Shown: positions 7,330-15,032 of the stretch, piece by piece
How positions within the stretch are numbered: position 1 is the stretch's first letter
How the letters are laid out: each line of letters starts with the position of its first letter
Source: Syntrophales bacterium
Lineage (GTDB): Bacteria; Desulfobacterota; Syntrophia; Syntrophales; UBA5619
NCBI GenBank assembly: GCA_023229765.1
Contig: JALNYO010000028.1
Location: forward strand, 1 to 46,019
Direction: 5' to 3'
Length of the DNA: 46,019 bases
Notes under the pieces: generated by a model
Told to the model about the DNA's origin: nothing
What the model saw: only the letters and a program-made list of their open reading frames with translations
The model's database searches: none
Made by a program: the position numbers and the translations under genes

Positions 7330-8202
7330 TTATTGGATTGGGAGAATTTCACTCCTTAGTTTGTTCTTCCGCAACGGCATCGTTAAAAGATGGAACAGCG
7401 AAAAAAGCTCAAACGAAAAGGGAATATAGCCGAGATAACCGGCAAGCGGCATCTCGAAGACGTGTACCCAGTTGGCATAGGGAATCCGGTATATCCATTT
7501 GGGGAATGAATAAAAATTCCACATCTCCCAGAAAAATCCGCAGATCAGGGCGCCCAGGGCAAGAGAAAAAAACGTTCGCCAGTCGCCCCGAAACAGGTCA
7601 GCCAAAAGCGAGCGGTTGCCCAACTTTACGTTCAGGGGCTCGATGATAAGAAAGAGCGAAACCCAAAGGAGGGGAAAGAAAACATCCGGCCAGAGGACCA
7701 GGAGGGCGAGCATCACCACGCCGGCAAGCAAAAGACCGTTCAAAAATGCCGGCGTGTTTGGGATAAATGGGCCGGAAACGAGTTTTGCAAGCGGTTTCCA
7801 GGTCCCCACCAGCTCCGCCGTGCCGAAGACCGCCGGCATCACCGTCGAAAAGCTCCAGGTGGAAAAGAGCGCGTATTGAAAAGTCGATAAACTCTCCGTT
7901 CCCAGATAAAACCAGTTCTGCGTCCGGAGGTTGAGAAGCTCAAAGAGCCACCATACCGGCGCCGAAACAAAAAACAGGCCGGCCCACGCCAAAGGACTCC
8001 TGGTCAGCAGGGAATTCCCCTTCCAGCGATACACCAGCGCATCAACGGCCAGGGAATAGCCAAACCAGAGGGGAAAGAATCCCCAGATAGTTCTGTTTCC
8101 CGGAAGAAGCCAGTTCAAAAGCCAGAATAGTGCAACGAAAAAGCAGCCAATCCAGCCGTGGAATGGGAAAATCCCTGTCTGTCTTTTGCTTGAGACTGTC
8201 AT
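7330..8202 (-). CDS. Polytopic membrane protein of unknown function
   Basis: The 290-residue protein has about eight hydrophobic segments and belongs in the inner membrane. Two stretches look alike and may reflect an internal duplication: 'WWLFELLN' at 84-91 and 'FFWEMWNF' at 223-230, each with an acidic residue and an Asn inside a membrane helix. 'FEMPLAGYLGYIPF' (249-262) faintly recalls the acidic motifs of membrane lycopene-cyclase-like proteins; this is a visual impression, not a family assignment. The ribosome site is weak, so translation may depend on coupling to the LysR gene 18 bp upstream. It lies between a regulator and a GDP-mannose gene, which gives no clear clue. Confidence 0.6.
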   Translation of the reverse strand: MTVSSKRQTGIFPFHGWIGCFFVALFWLLNWLLPGNRTIWGFFPLWFGYSLAVDALVYRWKGNSLLTRSPLAWAGLFFVSAPVWWLFELLNLRTQNWFYLGTESLSTFQYALFSTWSFSTVMPAVFGTAELVGTWKPLAKLVSGPFIPNTPAFLNGLLLAGVVMLALLVLWPDVFFPLLWVSLFLIIEPLNVKLGNRSLLADLFRGDWRTFFSLALGALICGFFWEMWNFYSFPKWIYRIPYANWVHVFEMPLAGYLGYIPFSFELFSLFHLLTMPLRKNKLRSEILPIQ

Positions 8203-8220
8203 ATCACGTTCATTTTTAAA

Positions 8221-9147
8221 CTATTTCACCAAATCATCCACAAGTTTGGTCAGCGTTCGCGATCCCTTGTTTTCCTGAAGGAAGGAGACAAATGCCGCAG
8301 CCGCCGGAGACAGCGTCTTCCCCTTAAGATGGATGATGCAGATATCCATGTTAAAACTGCCTTCAGCAAGTGGGATGGCGGCAAGCGTCCCGTTTTTGAT
8401 ATCCTCCCGGACGCAGATACTGGCTATAAAAGCATATCCCTTGCCTTTTTTTACCAGTGACTTGATAAATTCCGTACTCCCGGCCTCAATGATTGACGTA
8501 GGATTGAGACCCCTTATTTCAAATTCATGCCACATGGTGAATTTGGTGGCTGATCTGGCATCGGAAAGAATGATAGACTCGGCGGTCAGATTCTGAAGGG
8601 TGACCTTATCTTGCTTGAGCAGTTTGCTGCGCGGAGAACCGACGAGAATGAGTTCGTCCCGAGTGAAAGGCACGACGGCCACCCTTTCCGGGTAGGGAAC
8701 CTTTGCCGCAATGGCCAGTTCGAACCGATGGAGCAGGATGCCTTCCACGAGCTCCCGGGAGCTTCTTTCATCAAGGTGGATGGAAAGATGCGGATGGCGA
8801 TCCTGGAAATTGGCGATAACCGCAGGCATGAGGTATTGGGAAAGGGCTTTGGTGACGCCCAGCCGCAATGAACCGCTTTTGAGATCCTGCAGCTCCTGCA
8901 CCGCTTGTGTCGCTTCTTCGACGAGGCCGAATATCTTCTCTGCATAGTCATAAAGAAGCTTGCCCATCTCCGTTGGGTGCAATTCCTTGCCAAATCTGTC
9001 CAGCAAGATAAAGCCCATGTCCTTCTCTAAGGAGCGCACCTGGATATAGACGGCCGGCTCGGTAACAAAGAGCTCTTCGGCTGCCTTGGCAAAGGCGCCT
9101 GTCTTGACAACGCAGTACAGAGCCCGCAACTGATTTAAATTCATCAT
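8221..9147 (-). CDS. LysR-family transcriptional regulator
   Basis: The 308-residue protein has an N-terminal winged HTH (about 1-62: 'LNQLRALYCVVKTGAFAKAA', 'LFVTEPAVYIQVRSLEKDMG', 'LLDRFGKELHPTEMG'). A linker helix and a two-lobed periplasmic-binding-like effector domain (about 90-295) follow. This is the usual LTTR layout and length. Two ATGs in a row (9147, 9144) are possible starts; neither has a good ribosome site. It is transcribed away from the redox/dikinase operon that begins at 9449. LysR regulators commonly control a divergently transcribed operon in response to a pathway metabolite, so it is the prime candidate regulator of 9449-20720. It also heads its own minus-strand operon with a membrane protein and manC. 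Confidence 0.85.
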   Translation of the reverse strand: MMNLNQLRALYCVVKTGAFAKAAEELFVTEPAVYIQVRSLEKDMGFILLDRFGKELHPTEMGKLLYDYAEKIFGLVEEATQAVQELQDLKSGSLRLGVTKALSQYLMPAVIANFQDRHPHLSIHLDERSSRELVEGILLHRFELAIAAKVPYPERVAVVPFTRDELILVGSPRSKLLKQDKVTLQNLTAESIILSDARSATKFTMWHEFEIRGLNPTSIIEAGSTEFIKSLVKKGKGYAFIASICVREDIKNGTLAAIPLAEGSFNMDICIIHLKGKTLSPAAAAFVSFLQENKGSRTLTKLVDDLVK

Positions 9148-9168
9148 TGGGAATAACCTGAATTATAC

Positions 9169-9186
9169 AATTTAATTTAGTAAATT
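9169..9186. promoter_or_regulatory. Candidate LysR operator in the divergent promoter region
   Basis: A perfect inverted repeat AATTTA-6-TAAATT lies in an AT-rich stretch 22 bases upstream of the LysR start. It fits the loose T-N11-A dyad of LysR boxes and is where an autoregulatory/activation site would be expected. AT-rich sequence makes such repeats common by chance. The rest of this roughly 300-base gap (9148-9448) holds a solo 21-bp unit (9328-9348), a small CACCC/GGGTG hairpin near 9384-9398, and the AAGGAGG site of the next gene. No convincing -35/-10 pair was found; TTGACC at 9202 is the best -35-like match. Confidence 0.35.
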
Positions 9187-9327
9187 ATAAAATTATTTGT
9201 GTTGACCTGTCAATATTTAAAAAGTAAAAGGCAACCATCAGATCTACCAAACCAGTTATTTATAACTCATCGAAGGCTCTTCAAGCTCTCTTTCTGGCGG
9301 CAGCCGGTAACAGGGCTGTTGAAGTTC

Positions 9328-9348
9328 GTGAACATTACGCTTCGTTTT
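9328..9348 (+). repeat. Solo copy of the 21-bp unit outside the dispersed element
   Basis: It begins GTGAACATTA and ends CTTCGTTTT, matching the inserted units at 3754-3774 and 20820-20840 at 18 of 21 positions each. No sequence of the larger dispersed element surrounds it. It lies in the leader region upstream of the FAD/dikinase operon. Confidence 0.5.
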
Positions 9349-9448
9349 GCGCGGCAAGAGCGGCATGGCCAATCGAAAATCACCCTTTGACGGGTGCGTC
9401 AGCTTTTCATCGGCGAAAATTGTAATCGAAAAGTAAGGAGGCAAGACT

Positions 9449-11089
9449 ATGAGGGAATTGGAATTTGACGGGATTATCATCGGCGCCGGTCCAAATGGAC
9501 TCACTGCGGCGGGATATCTCGCCAAGGCAGGGTTGAAAGTTGCAGTTCTGGAAAGAAGGTATGAGATCGGGGGGGGGTTGGCGACGGAAAATCTGCTTCT
9601 CCCAGGCATGCTGGTGGACAGCCACGCCATCTACCACATGATGTGCGAGTACGCGCCTCCCCTGAGAGATTTCGAGCTGGAAACAAGATATGACCTGAAG
9701 TGGATATATCCTGATCTGCAAGTTGTCATGCCCTTTCAGGACGGCACTTATCTCGCCCTGTACAACGATCCGGAAAAATCGGCCGAGTCCATCCGCAAAT
9801 TTTCGGAAAAGGATGCCGAATCGTTCCTCAACTTCGCCAGCATTTCCGATGAAGCGATGGATGTCTTCCTGGCCCCGGCAAGCTATGTAAACCCCTTGCC
9901 GAGCCTGGAGCAGGCGGCCAAACTGGAACTCCATCCGGCAACCAGGTGGGACGATGAACTGACTGGCTATACGCCTCGGCAGATCGTTGACTCGTGGTTC
10001 GAAAACGACAAGGTCAGGGCATTTTTTCTCTATCTCGCCACCATGTGGGGGCTCGATTACGACCTTGAAGGTCTGGGTTATCTGGTGCCCCTGATGATCA
10101 ACCGGGGATGGCATTTCCGCCTGAGTCACATGGGCTCGCATCATGTGGCCCATCTGATGGGAAAGTACATCTCCGAAAACGGCAGCCGGGTAATCAGCGG
10201 CTGCGTCATCAAAAAGATCCTCATCGAAAACAACGAAGCCAAAGGGGTAGAACTTGAGGACGGCACGATAATCAAGGCCAAAAAATTCGTTTGCAGCACC
10301 CTTAACCCGCATCAGACCTTCTATGATTATGTGGGGAAGGAACATCTCGAACCGGAATTGATCACCCGGCTCGACCAGTGGAAATATTCGGACATGAGTT
10401 TCTTCACCGTCCATCTGGCGCTCACGGAAAGACCGCACTTCAAGATTTTCGATCAGCATCCGGAACTCGCCGATGCCCTGATCTACATAGTTGGCTACGA
10501 AAGCGAACAGGATCTGATCAACCACTTTGAGGCTTCCAAGCGCGGAGAACTGCACGACGGCGGCTTCAACTGCTGTTTCCCGTCCATTCATGACCCAATC
10601 CGCATGCATCGCCATCCCGACAGCTTCGTTAAACATATCGGCCTCATTTCGATGGAGTGCGCCCCCTACAACCTGAAAGACGGAGGCCCCCTGGCCTGGA
10701 ACAGGATGAGAAGAGACTATGCGGAACGCTGCAAGGCCATTCTTGGCAGGTACGCGCCGAACATGAACCAGGATACGATCGTCTGGGATTACATCGGCAC
10801 GCCCCTGGATACGGAAAACAAATTCCCCGACATGAAGCAGGGCTGTTTCAAACAGGGCGCCTACCTCCCGCTGCAGATGGGCTATTTCCGGCCGAACGAA
10901 TTCTGCAGCCAGCATGATACGCCAATCAAGAATCTTTACATTGGCGGCGCCTCCACCCATTCGGGCGGAATGATTACCTACGGGCCTGGCTTCAACGCCG
11001 CCGAGAAGATTGCCGAGGACCTGGGGATCAAGAAATGGTGGCCCGAACCGCGCGGCGTCAAAGAGGCAAGAGACCTCGGACTGTTTTGA
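9449..11089 (+). CDS. Phytoene-desaturase-like FAD-dependent oxidoreductase (first of two)
   Basis: The 546-residue protein has an N-terminal FAD-binding Rossmann motif GAGPNG at 12-17 within 'DGIIIGAGPNGLTAAGYLAKAGLKVAVLE', then 'GGGLATE'. Its C-terminal FAD-binding signature 'NLYIGGASTHSGGMITYGPG' (about 510-530) is in the form used by CrtI/retinol-saturase-like desaturases and isomerases. Family members add or remove hydrogen across C-C double bonds. The substrate here is unknown; no other carotenoid genes are present. It has no signal peptide. AAGGAGG lies 8 bases before the ATG. It is the first gene of the long operon and diverges from the LysR gene. A distant paralogue lies two genes on, and the two may form a heteromeric enzyme. 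Confidence 0.85.
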   Translation: MRELEFDGIIIGAGPNGLTAAGYLAKAGLKVAVLERRYEIGGGLATENLLLPGMLVDSHAIYHMMCEYAPPLRDFELETRYDLKWIYPDLQVVMPFQDGTYLALYNDPEKSAESIRKFSEKDAESFLNFASISDEAMDVFLAPASYVNPLPSLEQAAKLELHPATRWDDELTGYTPRQIVDSWFENDKVRAFFLYLATMWGLDYDLEGLGYLVPLMINRGWHFRLSHMGSHHVAHLMGKYISENGSRVISGCVIKKILIENNEAKGVELEDGTIIKAKKFVCSTLNPHQTFYDYVGKEHLEPELITRLDQWKYSDMSFFTVHLALTERPHFKIFDQHPELADALIYIVGYESEQDLINHFEASKRGELHDGGFNCCFPSIHDPIRMHRHPDSFVKHIGLISMECAPYNLKDGGPLAWNRMRRDYAERCKAILGRYAPNMNQDTIVWDYIGTPLDTENKFPDMKQGCFKQGAYLPLQMGYFRPNEFCSQHDTPIKNLYIGGASTHSGGMITYGPGFNAAEKIAEDLGIKKWWPEPRGVKEARDLGLF

Positions 11090-11101
11090 AAGGAGAGTGC
11101 C

Positions 11102-11509
11102 ATGTTTATAAGATCAACCGGTTTGGGGAGGACATTGCTGTCGGGAAGAATAGCGAGTATCGTGACCACTGATGTAGTTCCTTCAACCCTGGAGTCCGCC
11201 CCCAAAGGCGCCAGCGAACCAGTGCGACTCCTCGTGGAGGTGGAAATAACGAATCCCGTTCACTGGACGGTGCGGGCCTTCATAGAGCCGCCGGATTTGA
11301 GGGAAATGCTCGGGATAATCTTTACAAGTCCGGCACTTATGTTGAGCTGCCTGAAGTTTCTCTTCAGCCGCGGGCCAAAGTATGCTGAACCGGCGCAGTC
11401 GAAAACGCCAGGTGCAGATGTTTTACCGCCGCTCGCGGCCGCTCCGGCGAAGGCAGTTTCCGGTCCGGCGCCGATTGGCCCGAGGCCCATTCCCGCAAGG
11501 AAGAAATGA
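11102..11509 (+). CDS. Small orphan protein between the two FAD oxidoreductases
   Basis: I do not recognise this 135-residue protein. Residues 1-85 look folded, with beta-like strands ('PVRLLVEVEITNPVHWTVRAFI') and a helix around 'REMLGIIFTSPALMLSCLKFLF'. Residues about 95-135 are a low-complexity Ala/Pro tail ending in basic residues. It has no signal peptide; the hydrophobic helix at about 70-88 could touch a membrane or a partner. AAGGAGAG precedes the ATG, and the gene follows the first FAD gene by 12 bp. Its place between two related flavoprotein genes suggests a linker or small subunit of that complex. This is inference from position only. Confidence 0.6.
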   Translation: MFIRSTGLGRTLLSGRIASIVTTDVVPSTLESAPKGASEPVRLLVEVEITNPVHWTVRAFIEPPDLREMLGIIFTSPALMLSCLKFLFSRGPKYAEPAQSKTPGADVLPPLAAAPAKAVSGPAPIGPRPIPARKK

Positions 11510-11561
11510 TCAATTAATCATAAAGCAATTAACATGATGATAAAGGCACAGGGAGGGTATT

Positions 11562-13244
11562 ATGCCAGATAAAAAGTATGATGCAGTGATCGTCGGCGGT
11601 GGGCATCACGCAACCATAATCGCGTGTTACCTGCAGCGGGCCGGCCTCAAGACGGCGATGTTTGAGCGGTGGCACGAGATGGGCGGCGGCGCCTGCGGTG
11701 AAGAGCTGCCGCTGCCGGGTTTTATCCAGAACGTATGCGCGCACTTTACCAGATTCTACACAAATCCTGCCTATTCAGATTTTAATTTGCGCGATTACGG
11801 CCTGGTTTACCTGTTCCCGGAAAACAACGAGGCTTGGATCTATCCCGACGGCAGCTATATTATGGGGAAAACGATCTTTCCGGTTGTCGATCCGCTCACG
11901 GGCCGGTCTGAATTCTCGCAGGCGGCCGCCGACTACACGATCAAGGAGATCGCCAAGATTAACCAGGACGACGCAGACACGGTAGAGAAAATTATTCAAA
12001 GCTTCAAAAACAAATGGAAAAAAGCTTTCGGCCTTTACCGTTATACGGGACCCGGGGAATGGGGGAACAGGCCTGATCCGCTGGAGGCGCTCTTCGATGA
12101 TCCGAAAGACGGCCTGGATCGGGAGATTTGCATGGGAACAGTGGGCGAGATCGCCACGCGGATGTTCAAGAGCCCCGAGATGCAGACCTTCTACATGCGC
12201 GCCATGCAGACCTCAAACGGCCTGATGCCCTGCGACCGGCCGGGCCCCTACTGGCATGTTCACGCCCTGGGGCTCATCCTCTCGATGGATGCCGCGGCGA
12301 TCGTCACCGGGGGAACACACAGCATCACCCATGCGCTGCTGCGGGCCTTCCAGCAGTACGGGGGCGAATTTTTCGTTCTCAACGAGGTCAAGAAAGTCCT
12401 CGTAGATAACAACAAGGCTTACGGAATCGAATTGAAAAATGGCGATCGGGTGCTGGCCGACATCGTCGTGAGTGATTTGAGCGTGGAACTGACGCTGGAG
12501 GCCGTAGGCAAGGAGTGGACGCCCGATGAACTCTGGGAAAAGGCGCAGAAACTGAAGGTAAAACCTCCGACGCTAGAGGACACGGGCTATGAAAGAACGC
12601 AGTTGATGTGGGGAAATATTGCCCTGATGGAGGCGCCCGTTTACCCCATGAACCCGGAATTGGGGATGGTTCCCCGGCTGTACTTTGGCAAGGCTGACCC
12701 CGACTATTTCCTGAGCGGCCGTTATCAGAAAGAACGCTGGGAGAAGGGCATCGCCGACCAGTTGTACCTCCTCGTAGCGCCGGACGTGCAGTGGGACAAA
12801 ACCCGCGCCCCAGCCGGTAGATTCGCCGCCCTTGTGGAGGAATTCACGTGCCCCTGGAGAAATTTCTCGGAACGGGAATGGCTGAGAATGAAGCGGGAAA
12901 TTGAAACCCGCATGGTGAAAGAGTGGGCGAAATATGCCCCCAATGTAACGATGGACAACTTCATTTCCGCCTGGATTGCCACGCCGGACGACGTGGTCAA
13001 CAGAAATCTCTGCATGCCCCAGGGAGGTTGGGGGGCACTCGATGCTAACTATGAGTGTTTGGGAAGGATGAGACCCTTTCCGGAGATATCGGGATACCGC
13101 ATGCCAGTCAAAAATTACTACCTCTGTTCGTCGGCAGCGCATTCCGCCCACGGGATTGGTCGAGGCAGCAGCTACAACTGCTATAAGGTTATTGCCCAGG
13201 ATCTGGGGCTTAAATACCGGCCATGGGAAGAGCGCGGCTGGTAG
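11562..13244 (+). CDS. Phytoene-desaturase-like FAD-dependent oxidoreductase (second, divergent)
   Basis: A 560-residue paralogue of the 9449-11089 product. It has the same N-terminal layout, but the dinucleotide motif is GGGHHA (12-17), with Ala replacing the usual third Gly, so FAD or NAD binding may be weaker or altered. The C-terminal signature is also changed ('YYLCSSAAHSAHGIGRGSS' in place of 'LYIGGASTHSGG'). A long insert 'KKAFGLYRYTGPGEWGN' (about 145-165) is not seen in the first paralogue. AGGGAGGG precedes the ATG. The changes suggest either a different substrate or a partly degenerate subunit supporting the first protein. Family call is secure; activity is uncertain. Confidence 0.8.
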   Translation: MPDKKYDAVIVGGGHHATIIACYLQRAGLKTAMFERWHEMGGGACGEELPLPGFIQNVCAHFTRFYTNPAYSDFNLRDYGLVYLFPENNEAWIYPDGSYIMGKTIFPVVDPLTGRSEFSQAAADYTIKEIAKINQDDADTVEKIIQSFKNKWKKAFGLYRYTGPGEWGNRPDPLEALFDDPKDGLDREICMGTVGEIATRMFKSPEMQTFYMRAMQTSNGLMPCDRPGPYWHVHALGLILSMDAAAIVTGGTHSITHALLRAFQQYGGEFFVLNEVKKVLVDNNKAYGIELKNGDRVLADIVVSDLSVELTLEAVGKEWTPDELWEKAQKLKVKPPTLEDTGYERTQLMWGNIALMEAPVYPMNPELGMVPRLYFGKADPDYFLSGRYQKERWEKGIADQLYLLVAPDVQWDKTRAPAGRFAALVEEFTCPWRNFSEREWLRMKREIETRMVKEWAKYAPNVTMDNFISAWIATPDDVVNRNLCMPQGGWGALDANYECLGRMRPFPEISGYRMPVKNYYLCSSAAHSAHGIGRGSSYNCYKVIAQDLGLKYRPWEERGW

Positions 13245-13274
13245 CAGTCGGAGGATAAGGAAGAGGAAGAGAGC

Positions 13275-14153
13275 ATGAAACCGGACATCAAATGCGGGTT
13301 ATGCCTTTTGGAGTGGGTTTATGAGCGGGCGATAGCCGAGAACAGCAATGAGGACATCCCCCCGCTGTTCAAAAGTATCGTCCACCTCCTTGCCCGCGAG
13401 ATGGCAGACTCAGCCAATGTGGGCGCTCTGTGCAACCAGGCAGCGGACTTGATTTATGAATTTGTTCCCCCGGAATCAGATTTCTGGAGGGCAATCAAGC
13501 GGGAAACAAATGATTATGTAAGGAAGCTGCTGCCGCAGGCCGCTGCCTATGTAAATCAGGCAAGAACGCCGCGCGGGAAATTTCAAAGAGCCTGCTCGCT
13601 CGCCGCCACGGGAAATGTTTCGCCAATGGGCGCGCCGGCAGGAGGAAAAGCATTTTCTTTTCCCGAGGCGCTGGCGATCATGACGGGGGAAGGTCCCCTC
13701 CCCGTTTTTATCGGCGATGCCTTCAAGGCCGCGACCCAGTCAAATCACGTCTTCTATGTAACAGATAACGCAGGCGAAATAGGGTTTGACGCGCTTCTTG
13801 TGGCACAACTCAAAGGGATGGGAAAAGATGTGACTGTGGTCGTCAAGGAACCGGCCTATTTCGAGGATGCGACCCTTGCGGATGCAGAATTTTTCAACCT
13901 GAACCGCACAGCCGACAGAATAGTGACAGTAAAAAAGGTTTTTGTTCCCGGAAATGGCAAGTCGGCCGCCAACCGAGTCTTTCGCAAGAGCGATCTCGTA
14001 ATTTCCAAAGGAACCGGAAATTACGAAGCTCTGCGAGGTGAAACACAAGGAAAATCAGCGTTATTTCTTTTAAAAATCAAGTGCGCGGCGATCGCCAGGG
14101 ATATGAAAATCAGTGAGGGAAAATTTGTCGTCAAACTTGACGCAAGGAGCTGA
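13275..14153 (+). CDS. DUF89 (ARMT1-like) metal-dependent phosphatase family protein
   Basis: The 292-residue protein has an N-terminal CGLC pair (7-10), as in the Cys-containing DUF89 subfamily. The family's metal/catalytic motif appears as 'YVTDNAGEIGFDALL' (D164, N165, E168), and 'ISKGTGNYEAL' at 243-253 matches the family's second signature. Studied DUF89 proteins are metal-dependent phosphatases, often removing phosphate from sugar phosphates or damaged phospho-metabolites. It sits in the same operon as a dikinase-like phosphotransferase, so it may hydrolyse or recycle a phosphorylated pathway intermediate; that is inference. The ribosome site is in a purine-rich GGATAAGGAAGAGG tract. 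The gene ends with an AGGAG that serves the next gene. Confidence 0.8.
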   Translation: MKPDIKCGLCLLEWVYERAIAENSNEDIPPLFKSIVHLLAREMADSANVGALCNQAADLIYEFVPPESDFWRAIKRETNDYVRKLLPQAAAYVNQARTPRGKFQRACSLAATGNVSPMGAPAGGKAFSFPEALAIMTGEGPLPVFIGDAFKAATQSNHVFYVTDNAGEIGFDALLVAQLKGMGKDVTVVVKEPAYFEDATLADAEFFNLNRTADRIVTVKKVFVPGNGKSAANRVFRKSDLVISKGTGNYEALRGETQGKSALFLLKIKCAAIARDMKISEGKFVVKLDARS

Positions 14154-14157
14154 CATC

Positions 14158-14919
14158 ATGCAGCATAAAACACTTGAGGACAAGGTTGTTATCATCACAG
14201 GAGCGGGCAAGGGGCTGGGCAAGGCTTTCGCCTTGAGGTTTGCCGACGAAGGCGCCAAACTTGTCCTCGTAACCAGAAAAGACCTTGATGGGCTCAAAAA
14301 AGCGGCAGAAGAAGCAACCGCCAGGGGCGCTGAATGCATCTTTTTTCTGGCTGACGTTACCAAACTCGAAGAGATGCAGAAAGTAGCTGATGAAACTGTC
14401 AAGAAATTCGGCAAGATTGATGTTTTGGTGAATAATGCCGCTTACTATTTCGGCGTCGCGCGAAAGCCCTTCGATCAAATATCGCCGGAGGAGTGGGACA
14501 TGATGATGGGCATCAACGTCAAGGGACCCTGGATCTGTGCCCGGGCGGTATTCCCCAGCATGAAGGAGCAGGGCAAAGGTAAGATCATTAACCTTGCTTC
14601 CGAGGTATTCTTCACTGGTTCCAATGGCTTTGCCCATTACGTAGCCTCCAAGGGCGGAGTTGTCGGATTAACCAGGGCGCTGGCCGCCGAACTGGGGCCG
14701 AACAACATCACGGTAAACGCCGTAGCGCCAGGCTTTACTGATACCGAAGCGAGCCGCACGATCGCGGATATTGCAAAATATGACACATCAAAAACGCCCC
14801 TCCGGAGACTGGGCAAAGCTGAAGACATTGTCGGAGCGGTAATTTTTCTGGCTTCCGATGACGCCGATTTCATAACGGGAGAAATTATACTTGTGGATGG
14901 CGGGAGGGCCATGCACTAG
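14158..14919 (+). CDS. Short-chain dehydrogenase/reductase (SDR)
   Basis: The classical SDR of 253 residues oxidises an alcohol or reduces a ketone with NAD(P). Visible motifs are the cofactor loop TGAGKGLG (14-21), NNA (92-94), catalytic Ser148, and Y161-x3-K165 in 'HYVASKGG', then 'PGFTDTEA'. No basic residue is obvious after the glycine motif, and 'VTRKDLD' could accept either cofactor. The ATG at 14158 is chosen over an upstream in-frame start because AGGAG, embedded in the end of the DUF89 gene, lies 7 bases away. The gap to that gene is 4 bases, so coupling is likely. The substrate is presumably an intermediate of the same operon. Confidence 0.9.
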   Translation: MQHKTLEDKVVIITGAGKGLGKAFALRFADEGAKLVLVTRKDLDGLKKAAEEATARGAECIFFLADVTKLEEMQKVADETVKKFGKIDVLVNNAAYYFGVARKPFDQISPEEWDMMMGINVKGPWICARAVFPSMKEQGKGKIINLASEVFFTGSNGFAHYVASKGGVVGLTRALAAELGPNNITVNAVAPGFTDTEASRTIADIAKYDTSKTPLRRLGKAEDIVGAVIFLASDDADFITGEIILVDGGRAMH

Positions 14920-14972
14920 CTAAGGGGGTTGGGGACCGAATTTTATTCTCTCCCCGGCAATCAAAAACGTTT

Positions 14973-14997
14973 GGTGACAAATTGCAATTCTGTCACC
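14973..14997 (+). promoter_or_regulatory. Intercistronic hairpin before the dikinase genes
   Basis: A perfect 7-bp stem GGTGACA/TGTCACC encloses an 11-base loop containing the palindrome AATTGCAATT. It lies in the 113-base gap between the SDR gene and the PEP-synthase-like gene, in a stretch where CCGGCAATCA also occurs twice (14954 and 14996 region). No T-run follows. It could be an mRNA processing or stability element, or a DNA operator dyad. Confidence 0.45.
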
Positions 14998-15032
14998 GGC
15001 AATCACAACATTAATTAAGGAGGGAACTTAAG

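Noticed and set aside
9407..10960. Long open frame of 517 codons on the minus strand opposite the first FAD oxidoreductase gene
   Set aside because: It is an antisense shadow made by the codon bias of the real gene; the plus frame has a clear FAD motif and ribosome site, and the minus frame has none.
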